Source: Bacillus sp. AFS006103 (GTDB taxonomy: Bacteria > Bacillota > Bacilli > Bacillales > Cytobacillaceae). Taken from it: DNA of 64,000 bases. This document shows, piece after piece, positions 29,870 to 39,178 of the stretch; within the stretch, counting starts at the first letter, position 1; every line of letters begins with the position of its first letter. The stretch lies in contig NTXX01000001.1 in the NCBI GenBank assembly GCA_002559145.1, forward strand, positions 236,711 through 300,710. Reading direction: 5' to 3'. The notes below the pieces were generated by a model, which had not been told where the DNA came from, did not search any database, and saw only the letters and a program-made list of their open reading frames with translations. The position numbers and the translations under genes were made by a program.

Positions 29870-31085
29870 ATTGAAGTGCAAGTCCAAATGCTTCGTGCAA
29901 AGCTTCTACAGCTTTTAGCATATGTTTTTCCTCTACAACGGCTGATACTTTGATTTCAGATGTGCTGACCATTTTGATTTGGATATTGTTAGCAGCGAGT
30001 ACCTCAAACATTTTTGCTGCTACTCCAGGGTTGGAAACCATGCCTGAGCCGACAATCGATACCTTGGCTAATTTATTTTCAGCATCAATCTGCTCATAAC
30101 CAAGCTCTGTTTTATTGTCTTCTAGTACCTTCAATGTCTCAAGTAAATCATTCGTATGGATAGAGAACGACAAATTAGCCGTATCACCTTCGGTTGTACT
30201 TTGGATAATAATATCAACATTCAGATGATTTTCGGCCAGTGTAGTAAAAATGGTCGATAGACTTGTTAATGAATTGGCCAAGCCTAATACTGTTACTTTC
30301 GTTATTTCATCTTCAAATGCGACACCGCGGACTACTAAGTTTTGTTCCATTGCTGCTTCCTCCTCAATAACTGTACCTTCTATTTTCTCCATGCTTGAGC
30401 GAACCTCAAGTCGAACTTGATAGTTTTTCGCAAATTCCACGGCTCGTGGATGAAGCACACCGGCGCCTAAATTAGCTAACTCTAGCATTTCATCATACGA
30501 TACTGATAATAATTTACGCGCATTCTTGATATACCTTGGGTCAGTTGTAAATACCCCGGTAACATCAGTATAAATATCACATTTATCTGCCTTTAGGGCC
30601 GCTGCTAATGCCACGGCTGTCGTATCAGAACCACCACGGCCAAGGGTCGTAATTTCACCATCTTCCGTGATTCCCTGAAAACCAGCCACAATGACCACCT
30701 TGCCAGCTTCGAGCTGTGTTTCAATGGCAGTAGTTTTTAAATTTAAGATACGTGCATTTCCATGAACTGGTTCTGTGATTATTCCCGCCTGCCAGCCTGT
30801 AAAGGAAACAGCATCAAGTCCTTGCTGATTCAAGGCCATCGATAGCAACGAAATAGTTACCTGCTCTCCTGTTGATAACAGCATGTCCATTTCCCGCTTA
30901 TTCGGCTGTGCAGAAATTTCCTTTGCTAATCCGACAAGTGTATCTGTCGATTTGCCCATTGCAGAAACGACAACGACCACATGGTTGCCACGATCTGTCT
31001 CCTCTTTTACACAGGATGCTACATTTAATATCCTTTCTACGTTAGCAACGGAGGTTCCCCCGAATTTTTGTACAATAATCCCCAT
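29868..31085 (-). CDS. lysC: Aspartokinase II (lysine-sensitive)
   Basis: Phosphorylates aspartate, the entry to lysine, threonine, methionine and diaminopimelate synthesis. It starts MGIIVQKFGGTSVANVERI; other kinase motifs are SAMGKSTDTLVGLA and TLGRGGSDTTAVALAAAL. Two ACT domains follow (about 265-405, with VTVLGLANSL and VSIVGSGMVSNPGVAAK). I chose ATG 31085 after AAGGAG, 405 residues; the frame extends upstream into the riboswitch terminator. An internal start giving the beta subunit is known in B. subtilis. Controlled by the lysine riboswitch upstream. Confidence 0.96.
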   Translation of the reverse strand: MGIIVQKFGGTSVANVERILNVASCVKEETDRGNHVVVVVSAMGKSTDTLVGLAKEISAQPNKREMDMLLSTGEQVTISLLSMALNQQGLDAVSFTGWQAGIITEPVHGNARILNLKTTAIETQLEAGKVVIVAGFQGITEDGEITTLGRGGSDTTAVALAAALKADKCDIYTDVTGVFTTDPRYIKNARKLLSVSYDEMLELANLGAGVLHPRAVEFAKNYQVRLEVRSSMEKIEGTVIEEEAAMEQNLVVRGVAFEDEITKVTVLGLANSLTSLSTIFTTLAENHLNVDIIIQSTTEGDTANLSFSIHTNDLLETLKVLEDNKTELGYEQIDAENKLAKVSIVGSGMVSNPGVAAKMFEVLAANNIQIKMVSTSEIKVSAVVEEKHMLKAVEALHEAFGLALQ

Positions 31086-31153
31086 GATTGTTTTCTCCTT
31101 CTTTCTAATACCTCGAAAAATAATGATAGTTGTTTGAAGCTTCCGCTTTTCAA

Positions 31154-31186
31154 TAAAAAAAGCAATGAGAGGGCATCTCATTGCTT
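31154..31186 (-). terminator. Regulatory terminator of the lysine riboswitch
   Basis: Perfect 11-bp arms AAGCAATGAGA/TCTCATTGCTT around a 5-nt loop, followed by seven Ts on the minus strand, 68 bp before the lysC start. It matches the leader terminator of B. subtilis lysC as I recall it. Confidence 0.93.
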
Positions 31187-31220
31187 AAGAAAACGAAAAA
31201 AAAAATTCTCGCACCTACAA

Positions 31221-31397
31221 TGTAAGATAGCTCTCCAAGACATTAGTCTTGACAATCCAGCATTTATTCAATACGGGACCAGCAAAGAAAGTTATGAGAC
31301 CTTCCCTACTTCGGCGAACATCCCCTTTCATGATTCTTCTCAGAAGCTCATCCTTCTCAGAACCAATACTCTTGAAGCTCGCACCTCTACCTTCACT
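31221..31397 (-). ncRNA. Lysine riboswitch (L box) aptamer
   Basis: On the minus strand the conserved L-box blocks occur in order: AGAGGTGCGAGCTTCAAGAGTA, split here as AGAGGTGCGAGC then TTCAAGAGTA; GAAAGGGGA then GTTCGCCGAAG; GCTGGTCCCGTATTGAAT then AAATGC; and GGAGAGCTATCTTAC closing P1. The aptamer binds lysine and favours the downstream terminator, lowering lysC expression when lysine is plentiful. A 9-nt copy of AGGTGCGAG lies just 3' of P1 (31208-31216). Confidence 0.95.
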
Positions 31398-31435
31398 TTA
31401 ATACGTAAAAGTGATAGTAAATTAAATTTTCACTT

Positions 31436-31464
31436 ATTATAGCATGTCCTTTTTTTTCTGACAA
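31436..31464 (-). promoter_or_regulatory. SigA promoter of the lysC leader
   Basis: Minus-strand -35 TTGTCA (31459-31464), 17-bp spacer, -10 TATAAT (31436-31441), about 40 bp before the L-box aptamer. Confidence 0.8.
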
Positions 31465-31467
31465 TCA

Positions 31468-33240
31468 CTAGGATTGAAGTTTTTTGATCAATTCTTCGGC
31501 AACATTGATTGGAATTCCGATTTTTGTGAATTCCTCCATACTAGCCTCTTTCATTTTTTTCACAGAGCCAAACTGCTTGAGTAATAACTTTTTCCGTTTT
31601 TCACCGATTCCAGGTATATCATCGAGCAAGGATTGAAAAGCCGTTTTTCCACGAAGCTGGCGATGAAAGGTAATCGCAAAGCGATGGACTTCATCTTGAA
31701 TTCTTTGCAGTAAATAAAACTCTTGACTGTTACGGCCTAGTGGAACAATTCCTAATGGATTGCCATATAGCAATTGTGAGGTACGGTGTTTCTCGTCCTT
31801 CACAAGTCCCGACAGCGGGATATCTAAGCCTAATTCATTTTCCAAAACGTCTCTCACTGCTTCGACATGGCCTTTTCCGCCATCGATGATGATTAAATCA
31901 GGAAGGGGGAGCTCTTCTTTTAAGGCACGTGAATATCTTCTCCTCGTTACTTCCCGCATCGATTCATAATCATCCGGTCCTTGAACAGTTTTAATCTTAT
32001 ATTTACGGTACTCCCGATGATTTGCTTTTCCATCAATGAAAACGACCATGGCTGAAACAGGGTCAGTCCCTTGGATATTAGAATTATCAAAGGATTCAAT
32101 CCGGTGCGGGGTATATATTCCAAGTAATTCGCCTAGGTTCTCGACAGCCTTAATCGTTCGATCCTCATCCTTCTCAATTAACGAAAACTTTTCATTTAAA
32201 GCTATTTTTGCATTTTTAATTGCTAATTGGACGATATCCTTTTTTTGTCCCCGTTGCGGCTGGAGCACCTTAACTTCTAAAAGTTGTTCTACCAAACTCA
32301 AATCGACTTCATCCTGAATGAGAATTTCCTTCGGCTTAAAGTGGTTGGCTTTCGTATAAAATTGGCCGAGGAACGTTAAGATTTCCTCCTCTGGCTCGTT
32401 ATAGATAGGGAACATCGAAACATCTCGCTCGATTAGTTTTCCTTGGCGGACAAAAAAGACTTGCACACACATCCAGCCCTTATCAACAGCATAACCAAAC
32501 ACATCACGATCCGTAAAATCGGTCATCGTAATTTTCTGCTTTTCCATGATGGTTTCGATATGAATAATTTTATCGCGGAACTCTTTCGCTCGTTCGAAGT
32601 CCAATTCTTCAGAGGCAGCCGACATTTTCGCCTGAAGCTCCTTTTTTATTTCCTTATAACCGCCATTTAAAAAGCGGGTAATTTCATCTGTTATTTGTTT
32701 ATACTGTTCTTCGTGAATTTCATTTACACATGGTGCCAGGCACTGCCCTAAATGGTAGTACAAACAGACACGATCCGGCAGGGTTGAGCATTTACGGAGC
32801 GGATAAATCCGGTCAAGCAGCTTTTTGGTTTCATTGGCCGCAGTCACATTGGGGTACGGACCAAAGTATTTACCCTTATCCTTTTTTACTTTTCTCGTAA
32901 TGATGAGTTTCGGATGTTTTTCAGCCGTCAGCTTAATAAACGGATAGGTTTTATCATCCTTCAACATGATATTGTATTTTGGATCGTACTTTTTAATTAG
33001 ATTTAGTTCGAGTAAGAGTGCTTCAATATTCGAGGAGGTTACGATATATTCAAAGTCCTCAATTTCATTGACCAGTCGTAACGTCTTCCCATCGTGCGAC
33101 CCCGTAAAATAGGACCGGACACGATTCTTTAATACTTTGGCCTTCCCCACATAAATAATCGTTCCCTGACGGTCTTTCATTAAGTAGCAGCCAGGCTGGT
33201 CCGGCAGCAGCGTCAGTTTTTGCTTAATTATTTCATTCAT
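31468..33240 (-). CDS. uvrC: Excinuclease ABC subunit C
   Basis: Nucleotide excision repair endonuclease that makes both cuts around a lesion marked by UvrAB. N-terminal GIY-YIG domain ([20 protein letters not shown]), UVR motif [16 protein letters not shown] near 205-220, C-terminal RNase H-like domain starting [18 protein letters not shown], and terminal helix-hairpin-helices ([22 protein letters not shown]). The ATG at 33240 has GTGGAG 8 nt upstream and yields 590 residues. Its stop lies very close to the lysC promoter. Confidence 0.96.
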   Translation of the reverse strand: MNEIIKQKLTLLPDQPGCYLMKDRQGTIIYVGKAKVLKNRVRSYFTGSHDGKTLRLVNEIEDFEYIVTSSNIEALLLELNLIKKYDPKYNIMLKDDKTYPFIKLTAEKHPKLIITRKVKKDKGKYFGPYPNVTAANETKKLLDRIYPLRKCSTLPDRVCLYYHLGQCLAPCVNEIHEEQYKQITDEITRFLNGGYKEIKKELQAKMSAASEELDFERAKEFRDKIIHIETIMEKQKITMTDFTDRDVFGYAVDKGWMCVQVFFVRQGKLIERDVSMFPIYNEPEEEILTFLGQFYTKANHFKPKEILIQDEVDLSLVEQLLEVKVLQPQRGQKKDIVQLAIKNAKIALNEKFSLIEKDEDRTIKAVENLGELLGIYTPHRIESFDNSNIQGTDPVSAMVVFIDGKANHREYRKYKIKTVQGPDDYESMREVTRRRYSRALKEELPLPDLIIIDGGKGHVEAVRDVLENELGLDIPLSGLVKDEKHRTSQLLYGNPLGIVPLGRNSQEFYLLQRIQDEVHRFAITFHRQLRGKTAFQSLLDDIPGIGEKRKKLLLKQFGSVKKMKEASMEEFTKIGIPINVAEELIKKLQS

Positions 33241-33334
33241 TCCGGCCACTCCACTCCCGTCATTATTGTTTATCTTATAAAATTCTAAAGGAAACTGCGC
33301 ATAAATGAAAGAGGGAGTCTCTTGGAAAAAAATA

Positions 33335-33373
33335 AAAAACCTTAGTTGGGTGGTTTCCCAAGCTAAGGTTTTT
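33335..33373. terminator. trxA terminator
   Basis: Long arms AAAAACCTTAG(T)TTGGG / CCCAA(G)CTAAGGTTTTT with A and T tracts, immediately after the trxA stop on the minus strand. Confidence 0.92.
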
Positions 33374-33382
33374 TCGTTATGC

Positions 33383-33697
33383 TTACACGTGTTTTTCTAA
33401 AACACTTGCTAATGCATCTTTTGGTTGGAAGCCGACAACTTTATCAACGACTTCGCCATTTTTCATCACTAATAATGTTGGAATGCTCATAACTCCGAAA
33501 TTAGCAGCAGTTTGCGGGTTATCATCCACATCTAATTTAGTAATTTTTACTTTATCGCCCATTTCTGAATCTAGTTCTTCAAGAACTGGAGCGATCATTT
33601 TACAAGGTCCGCACCATGGTGCCCAGAAATCTACAAGTACAAGGCCTGAACCTGTTTCAGCCGAAAAGTTTTGATCTGTTAAGTGTGAAATTGCCAT
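33383..33697 (-). CDS. trxA: Thioredoxin
   Basis: A 104-residue disulfide oxidoreductase with active site W28-C29-G30-P31-C32 in [14 protein letters not shown] and the cis-proline loop SIPTLLV near 74. Essential cytosolic reductant in Bacillus. Start has GGAGGG upstream. Confidence 0.97.
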   Translation of the reverse strand: MAISHLTDQNFSAETGSGLVLVDFWAPWCGPCKMIAPVLEELDSEMGDKVKITKLDVDDNPQTAANFGVMSIPTLLVMKNGEVVDKVVGFQPKDALASVLEKHV

Positions 33698-33820
33698 TTA
33701 TATTGCCCTCCTAATGATTACTGAATTCCTACCGAAAGTATAACATCGTTTGAATAATCAAGCTATTAAATTGCTTCATCGATCATTTTTCCCCGTTAGG
33801 CTCCTAAGTATCCATAAAAA

Positions 33821-33849
33821 TAAAGCGAGCGGAGTCCTTTCCGCTCGCC
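33821..33849 (-). terminator. etf operon terminator
   Basis: Perfect 9-bp arms GCGAGCGGA/TCCGCTCGC with a 6-nt loop, followed by TTTATTTTTATGG on the minus strand, just after the etfA stop. Confidence 0.88.
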
Positions 33850-33856
33850 CTTATTA

Positions 33857-34834
33857 TTATGAGTGTACTTTGAGCTTTTTAAACTCTTCCGTTAGTAACG
33901 GAACAACTTCAAACAAATCACCGACGATTCCGTAATCGGCAACTTTGAAGATGTTAGCCTCTGGGTCTTTATTGATAGCAACAATTACTTTGGAGTTAGA
34001 CATTCCTGCTAAGTGTTGAATGGCTCCAGAAATACCACAGGCGATGTAAAGATCTGGTGTGACGACCTTACCAGTCTGACCAATTTGTAAAGAGTAATCG
34101 CAATAGTCGGCATCACAGGCACCACGTGAAGCACCTACCGCACCCCCAAGGACATTGGCAAGTTCTTTAAGCGGCTCAAATCCATCCGCACTCTTCACTC
34201 CGCGACCTCCAGATATAACAACTTTCGCTTCACTAAGGTCAACGCCTTCGCTAGCTTTTCTGACTACTTCTTTAATAATGGCACGCAGGTCTTTAATTTC
34301 AACTGAAAGGTTTGAAACCTCTCCAGTTCTGCTTTCATCTTTTTGCAATGGAGCAATATTATTTGGACGGACCGTTGCAAATATTAAGCCTTCGGTCACA
34401 ATTTTCTTTTCAAATGCTTTCCCAGAGTAGATTGGTCTTGTGAATACAACATTCCCGCCCGCAGCCTCAACAGCCGTCGCATCGGAAATTAAACCTGATG
34501 CTAATTTTCCAGCAATTCTAGGTGAGAGGTCTTTGCCCAGTGAAGTATGACCTAAAACTAAGCCTTCTGGTTTTTCTTGGTCAATCACGGCTAAAAGTGC
34601 TTGTGCGTACCCATCTGAAGTATAAAGATTTAACTTTTCATCTTCAACCGCCACGACGCGGTCTGCACCATTTTGGATTAATTCCGTCCCTAAAGCGCTT
34701 ACAGAAGCACCGACTAAAACACCAACCACTTCTCCGCCCTCAGCAACCGTTTTTGCTGCTGCAATTGCTTCGAAAGATACATTACGTAATGAACCGTCAC
34801 GAACTTCTCCTAATACTAATACTTTTCTTGACAT
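33857..34834 (-). CDS. etfA: Electron transfer flavoprotein alpha subunit
   Basis: Accepts electrons from acyl-CoA dehydrogenases in fatty acid oxidation. 325 residues with the C-terminal FAD-binding domain: VISGGRGVKSADGF, GAVGASRGACDADYC, QIGQTGKVVTPDLYIACGISGAIQHLAGM and AINKDPEANIFKVADYG. Last gene of the block transcribed from the fadR promoter region. Confidence 0.96.
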   Translation of the reverse strand: MSRKVLVLGEVRDGSLRNVSFEAIAAAKTVAEGGEVVGVLVGASVSALGTELIQNGADRVVAVEDEKLNLYTSDGYAQALLAVIDQEKPEGLVLGHTSLGKDLSPRIAGKLASGLISDATAVEAAGGNVVFTRPIYSGKAFEKKIVTEGLIFATVRPNNIAPLQKDESRTGEVSNLSVEIKDLRAIIKEVVRKASEGVDLSEAKVVISGGRGVKSADGFEPLKELANVLGGAVGASRGACDADYCDYSLQIGQTGKVVTPDLYIACGISGAIQHLAGMSNSKVIVAINKDPEANIFKVADYGIVGDLFEVVPLLTEEFKKLKVHS

Positions 34835-34874
34835 TCCATATACCTCCTGAGAACAATTTTTGTAAAAAAAACGA

Positions 34875-35648
34875 TTAAATTACTTTTGCTTCGCTATGAA
34901 GAAGATGAACAAGTTCCTTTACTTGATCATTCAAATCGCCAGCTAAAACTCTGCCTGCTTCTTTTTTAGGAGGCAAATAGATTTCAATTGTTTTAGTTTT
35001 TGCTTCCACATCGTCCTCTTCAAGATCAAGGTCGTCTAATTCTAATTCCTCAAGCGGCTTCTTCTTTGCTTTCATGATTCCAGGTAAGGAAGGATAGCGA
35101 GGCTCGTTCAGACCTTGCTGTGCTGTTACTAATAGAGGAAGATTTGTTTCAATGACTTCGGAATCGCCTTCAACGTCACGCGTAACCGTTACATTTGTTC
35201 CATCAATTTCTAGCTTCGTAATGGTTGTTACATATGGAATGTTCAAAAGTTCAGCGACACGTGGTCCAACTTGACCTGTTCCGCCATCAATCGCGACATT
35301 TCCGCCAATGATCAAATCTGCATCTTTATCCTTTAAATATTCAGCAAGGATTTTTGCTGTGGTGTATTGATCCCCGTTCTCAACATCGTCTTCTGTGTTG
35401 ATAAGGACAGCTTTGTCAGCACCCATCGCAAGTGCAGTACGTAATTGCTTTTCAGATTCTTCACTTCCAACAGAAATGACCGTTACTTCTCCACCCTTAG
35501 CATCGCGGACTTGAATAGCTTCTTCAATCGCATATTCATCATAAGGATTGATGATAAATTCGGCACCATCCTCATTGATTTTTCCACCGCGAATAGAAAT
35601 TTTCTCTTCGGTATCAAAGGTTCTTTTCATTAATACGTAAATTTTCAT
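34875..35648 (-). CDS. etfB: Electron transfer flavoprotein beta subunit
   Basis: Partner of EtfA, binding AMP in the heterodimer. Starts MKIYVLMKRTFDTEEKIS at ATG 35648, after AGGAGGG; 257 residues. The ETF-beta signature region is VTAQQGLNEPRYPSLPGIMKAKKKPLE near 185-210. The C-terminus carries an acidic insert (LELDDLDLEEDDVEAK) as in other Bacillus EtfB. 40 bp upstream of etfA. Confidence 0.96.
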   Translation of the reverse strand: MKIYVLMKRTFDTEEKISIRGGKINEDGAEFIINPYDEYAIEEAIQVRDAKGGEVTVISVGSEESEKQLRTALAMGADKAVLINTEDDVENGDQYTTAKILAEYLKDKDADLIIGGNVAIDGGTGQVGPRVAELLNIPYVTTITKLEIDGTNVTVTRDVEGDSEVIETNLPLLVTAQQGLNEPRYPSLPGIMKAKKKPLEELELDDLDLEEDDVEAKTKTIEIYLPPKKEAGRVLAGDLNDQVKELVHLLHSEAKVI

Positions 35649-35756
35649 GGTTTCCCTCCTAATATTTCCGAGCATTCGCTCAGTTTGAAAGATTAAGAAA
35701 ACTTTTAAGAAAAAAATTTTTATTTAACTTCCACTGCTAAAGACTTAGTGTAAAGC

Positions 35757-36530
35757 TTATTCCCCTTTAAAATGTGGTTCCCTTTTTTCAATAAAGGCTT
35801 GGATGCCTTCCTTGCCGTCGTTCGAGACAAATACTTTACCAAATAGCTCTGATTCTTTTTTTGAACCTTCATAGAACTCTTCTGTTTTTGCATAGTTTAA
35901 TAGTTCGATGGCAGCATTAATCGATCCTGGACTTTTCTTTGCGATTTTTCCTGCAAGCTTATAAGCCTGTTCCAATACCTCATCTTCTGAATAGGCATGA
36001 TTAGCTAACCCATATTGGACAGCTTCCGCGCCTGTAATTGGCTCAGAAGTGAACAGCATTTCAGCAGCTCTTGCAACACCCACATATTTGGGCAGACGTT
36101 GAGTACCAGCAAATCCAGGAATTAACCCGAGTTGCAGCTCTGGAAGACCAAGTTTGGCATTTTCACTAACTAAGCGAATGTGACAAGCCATCGCAAGTTC
36201 AAGACCACCGCCGAGCGCCGCACCATGGATTGCTGCAATAATCGGCTTCGGATATTTCTCCATCCGGTCAAATAGATCTTGCCCAAACTTTCCAAGGTTT
36301 GAAAATCCTTCTGAAGTAGAAACGGTTGTAAATTCTTTAATGTCAGCACCTGCAGAGAAGAATCTCCCTTCTCCGTGAATGACGATTACTCTAATTTCAC
36401 GGTTTGGTTCGATTTCATCAAGCACTGCCGACAATTCCCTTAAAAGACCTGAAGAAAGGGCATTTGCCGGCGGACGAGCAATTGTAATCGTCGCAATATG
36501 GTTTTGATACGACCATTTTAAATATTCCAA
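35757..36530 (-). CDS. fadB: Enoyl-CoA hydratase/isomerase (YsiB/FadB type)
   Basis: Crotonase-fold enzyme (257 residues) hydrating 2-enoyl-CoA in beta-oxidation. Oxyanion-hole stretches: FFSAGADIKEF near 58-68 and HGAALGGGLELAMACHIRL near 103-121; catalytic glutamate in GLPELQLGLIPGFAGTQRL. It lies between fadR and etfB, the Bacillus fadR-fadB-etfB-etfA order, so FadR control is likely. Confidence 0.92.
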   Translation of the reverse strand: MEYLKWSYQNHIATITIARPPANALSSGLLRELSAVLDEIEPNREIRVIVIHGEGRFFSAGADIKEFTTVSTSEGFSNLGKFGQDLFDRMEKYPKPIIAAIHGAALGGGLELAMACHIRLVSENAKLGLPELQLGLIPGFAGTQRLPKYVGVARAAEMLFTSEPITGAEAVQYGLANHAYSEDEVLEQAYKLAGKIAKKSPGSINAAIELLNYAKTEEFYEGSKKESELFGKVFVSNDGKEGIQAFIEKREPHFKGE

Positions 36531-36554
36531 ACTAACTCCCCCCTATTGTAACAT

Positions 36555-37139
36555 CTACCGGCTACCGCAGCCATTGATTAAAAGGCGATGGACTGGGGAC
36601 GCCAGTGCAAGCAGATCATACTTTTCCTCGTTCATTACCCATGATGTCACGGTTTCATCAATTGTTCCGAATATCATTTGCCGGGCCAGACGAACATCGA
36701 GGTCGACGGAAAACTCTCCTGTTTCTATGCCTTCAATAACTATCTTATCGATTACCTGTAGATAACCTTTTAGAACATCATTAATTCGAAGTCGCAATTC
36801 CTTATTCGATTGCCTTAACTCGAGTTGTGTCACGATGGCCATATGATGGTCTTTTGAGAGCATACTGAAATGAGCTTCTATCATCTTTAATAACTTCTCC
36901 GCCGCCGTCCCTTTTCCTGCTATCATTGTATCTATTTTTTCAATAAAACTTCCCATTTTTTCTTCAAAGAGAGAGATAAGGATGTCTTCTTTGTTTTTAA
37001 AATAAAGATAAATGGTCCCATCCGCCACGCCGGCCTGTTTGGCAATCTTTGACACCTGCGCTTGATGGTATCCATTTTCAGCGATGACAACTACTGCTGC
37101 ATCAATAATTTGCATGTATTTTGGTTTACTTTTCTTCAA
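36555..37139 (-). CDS. fadR: TetR-family fatty acid degradation repressor FadR
   Basis: A 194-residue TetR regulator; HTH in IIDAAVVVIAENGYHQAQVSKIAKQAGVADGTIYLYFKNKEDIL (12-53). In B. subtilis FadR (YsiA) represses beta-oxidation genes and is released by long-chain acyl-CoA. TTG start after GGAGGAGGG. A perfect FadR box sits between its own promoter and the start, so it is autoregulated. Confidence 0.94.
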   Translation of the reverse strand: MKKSKPKYMQIIDAAVVVIAENGYHQAQVSKIAKQAGVADGTIYLYFKNKEDILISLFEEKMGSFIEKIDTMIAGKGTAAEKLLKMIEAHFSMLSKDHHMAIVTQLELRQSNKELRLRINDVLKGYLQVIDKIVIEGIETGEFSVDLDVRLARQMIFGTIDETVTSWVMNEEKYDLLALASPVHRLLINGCGSR

Positions 37140-37200
37140 CTATATCCCTCCTCCTGAGCGAAAAGGTCCGTTTTAGTTAATCCAATTATAAAGAAAAATA

Positions 37201-37218
37201 TGAATGAATAGTCATTCA
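37201..37218. promoter_or_regulatory. FadR operator
   Basis: Perfect palindrome TGAATGAATAGTCATTCA, which fits the B. subtilis FadR consensus TGAATGANTANTCATTCA. It lies 8 bp downstream of the -10 of the fadR promoter, a position that blocks transcription. Confidence 0.93.
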
Positions 37219-37225
37219 TATTTCA

Positions 37226-37254
37226 ATAATAGAGATTAACTGTATATCTGTCAA
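37226..37254 (-). promoter_or_regulatory. SigA promoter of fadR-fadB-etfB-etfA
   Basis: Minus-strand -35 TTGACA (37249-37254), 17-bp spacer, -10 TATTAT (37226-37231): close to consensus, with the FadR box directly downstream. Confidence 0.88.
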
Positions 37255-37337
37255 GATATACTATATAACATCTTTTGCTTTCGAACAAAGGGACAGGCTT
37301 AATCTGTCAAAAAAAAGAGGGAGCTATCATCCGTAAT

Positions 37338-39044
37338 TTATGCGTGTTTTTGACTTTCTTCTTCTATTTTTTGTTTTTCTTCTTCCACCAGCATCCTCCT
37401 TAAAATTTTTCCAATCGCCGTTTTAGGCAGCTCTTTCCTAAATTCATATATTCTTGGAACTTTATAGGCAGCAAGATATTTTCTTGAAAAGTGGTTCATT
37501 TCCTCTTCGGTTACGGATGACCCTTCTTTTAAGACAATATAGGCTTTTACCGTTTCCCCGCGATATGGATCCGGTATTCCTGCTGCTACAGCCTCGAGAA
37601 CATCTGGGTGTTCATATAATACTTCCTCAATCTCTCTAGGATAAATATTGTAACCTCCTGCAATGATCATATCCTTCTTGCGGTCTACCACATAAAAGTA
37701 TCCTTGTTCATCCATATAGCCCAGGTCTCCCGTATACAGCCAACCATCCTGTAATACTTCCTTTGTATCTTCTGGTCGATTCCAATAGCCCTTCATGATT
37801 TGCGGTCCTTTGATGGCAAATTCGCCAATTTCCTTTACCGGGACAGGTTCTCCGGTTTCCATCGATACAATCTTTACTTCTGTATCAGGCCAGGGGACAC
37901 CAATACTGCCCTTCATCCTTGGTACATCCCATAGAAAGTTCGCATGTGTAACGGGCGAGGCTTCCGTTAATCCATACCCTTCAACAAGTTTCCCTCCCGA
38001 TACTGCCTCAAACTGCTCCTGTACTTCAATTGGCAGTGCTGCTGAACCGCTGATACAAGAATGGATCGACGATAAATCATATTTTTTTAAATCAGGATAA
38101 TTTAATATTCCTATATAAATTGTCGGCGCCCCAGGAAACAGTGTCGGGCGTTGTTTTTGAATGGTCTTTAATGTTGTCTCGACATCGAATTTAGGTAATA
38201 ATATCATTTTGTTAGCTTGCATCACCGACAAAATGAGTACGGTTGTCATGCCATAAACATGAAAGAACGGGATGACCCCTAGAACCGATTCTTTTCCTGG
38301 TTTACATTTGTACAGCCATGCCTGACACATCTTTGTATTCGCTATTAAATTTTTATGTGTGAGCATAACCCCTTTTGGAAAGCCCGTGGTTCCTCCGGTA
38401 TATTGAAGAAGCGCCACATCTTCAGCCGGGTTAAAATCATAAATCTTTAGTTTTTGAGACTTCATTTTTATGATTTCCGAAAGTAAATGCGTATTTCCTT
38501 TGTGCTGTACATTCACGACAATTCCATATTGTTTTTTCTGGATGTAGGGATAAATTAGATTTTTAGGAAATGGCAAGTAGTTCTTGATAGCGGTTACAAT
38601 TATATGCTGCAAGTCTGTTTGCGGCATCACTTTTGATACGCGTGGGTAGAGGATGTCGAGTGTGATGATAGCCTTTGCGCCTGAATCTTTCATTTGGTAT
38701 TCAAGTTCACGTTCCGTATATAACGGGTTGGTTTGAACAACAATACCGCCTGCCATTAATATCGCAAAATAACTAATTACAGCCTGAGGTGTGTTTGGAA
38801 GCATAATGGCGACACGGTCACCTTTTGAGATACCTAGAGTCCCTTGCAAATAACCGGCAAAATTCATTACTTCTTCGTAGAGTTTCTTGTAGGTGATTTC
38901 TTTCCCCATAAAGTGAATGGCAACCTTTTCCGGATATTGATGGGCAGAATTCACTAAGTATTGCTGTACTGGCTCCGAGGAGTATTCCAGTGTGACAGGA
39001 ATTTCTTTTGGATACAGTGCTTGCCACGGTTTTGAATCATACAT
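37338..39044 (-). CDS. lcfA: Long-chain-fatty-acid--CoA ligase
   Basis: Activates fatty acids with ATP and CoA at the membrane. 568 residues of the ANL superfamily: P-loop YTGGTTGFPKGVMLTHKN near 218-235, VEGYGLTEASPV, YTGDLGYMDEQGYFYVVDRKKDMIIAGGYNIYPREIE near 435-470, and the catalytic C-terminal lysine in PKTAIGKILRRML. Start has AGGGGG at good spacing. Upstream of fadR in the same direction. Confidence 0.96.
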   Translation of the reverse strand: MYDSKPWQALYPKEIPVTLEYSSEPVQQYLVNSAHQYPEKVAIHFMGKEITYKKLYEEVMNFAGYLQGTLGISKGDRVAIMLPNTPQAVISYFAILMAGGIVVQTNPLYTERELEYQMKDSGAKAIITLDILYPRVSKVMPQTDLQHIIVTAIKNYLPFPKNLIYPYIQKKQYGIVVNVQHKGNTHLLSEIIKMKSQKLKIYDFNPAEDVALLQYTGGTTGFPKGVMLTHKNLIANTKMCQAWLYKCKPGKESVLGVIPFFHVYGMTTVLILSVMQANKMILLPKFDVETTLKTIQKQRPTLFPGAPTIYIGILNYPDLKKYDLSSIHSCISGSAALPIEVQEQFEAVSGGKLVEGYGLTEASPVTHANFLWDVPRMKGSIGVPWPDTEVKIVSMETGEPVPVKEIGEFAIKGPQIMKGYWNRPEDTKEVLQDGWLYTGDLGYMDEQGYFYVVDRKKDMIIAGGYNIYPREIEEVLYEHPDVLEAVAAGIPDPYRGETVKAYIVLKEGSSVTEEEMNHFSRKYLAAYKVPRIYEFRKELPKTAIGKILRRMLVEEEKQKIEEESQKHA

Positions 39045-39095
39045 AAGATCCCCCTTTTCTATGTGGATAATTATAAAAATTCAAACTTCTCTTCT

Positions 39096-39124
39096 ATTAT
39101 AGTACAGTACTATACATTAAACAA
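39096..39124 (-). promoter_or_regulatory. Candidate lcfA promoter with a palindrome in the spacer
   Basis: Minus-strand -35 TTGTTT (39119-39124), 17-bp spacer, -10 TATAAT (39096-39101). A perfect 8+1+8 palindrome TATAGTACAGTACTATA (39098-39114) overlaps the -10 and spacer. No FadR box is visible in this gap. Confidence 0.6.
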
Positions 39125-39138
39125 TTGAGGATACTACA

Positions 39139-39176
39139 AAAAAAATCACCGCTGAAAGGCTTCAGCAATGATTTTT
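39139..39176. terminator. Terminator after the small membrane peptide gene
   Basis: Arms AAAATCAccGCTGAA / TTCAGCaaTGATTTTT around loop AGGC with A and T tracts, ending the polX-mutS2-yshE transcript before lcfA. Confidence 0.88.
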
Positions 39177-39178
39177 AT

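Noticed and set aside
31068..31442. 124-codon plus-strand frame over the lysC leader
   Set aside because: It lies opposite the lysine riboswitch and its terminator, which explain the conserved sequence.
32732..32744. Copy of the 13-mer in uvrC
   Set aside because: Two mismatches, and it encodes the conserved GQCLAPC motif of UvrC.
35678..35695. Extra ATTCGCTCA repeat unit upstream of etfB
   Set aside because: Single isolated partial match, no neighbours at 21 bp; could be chance.
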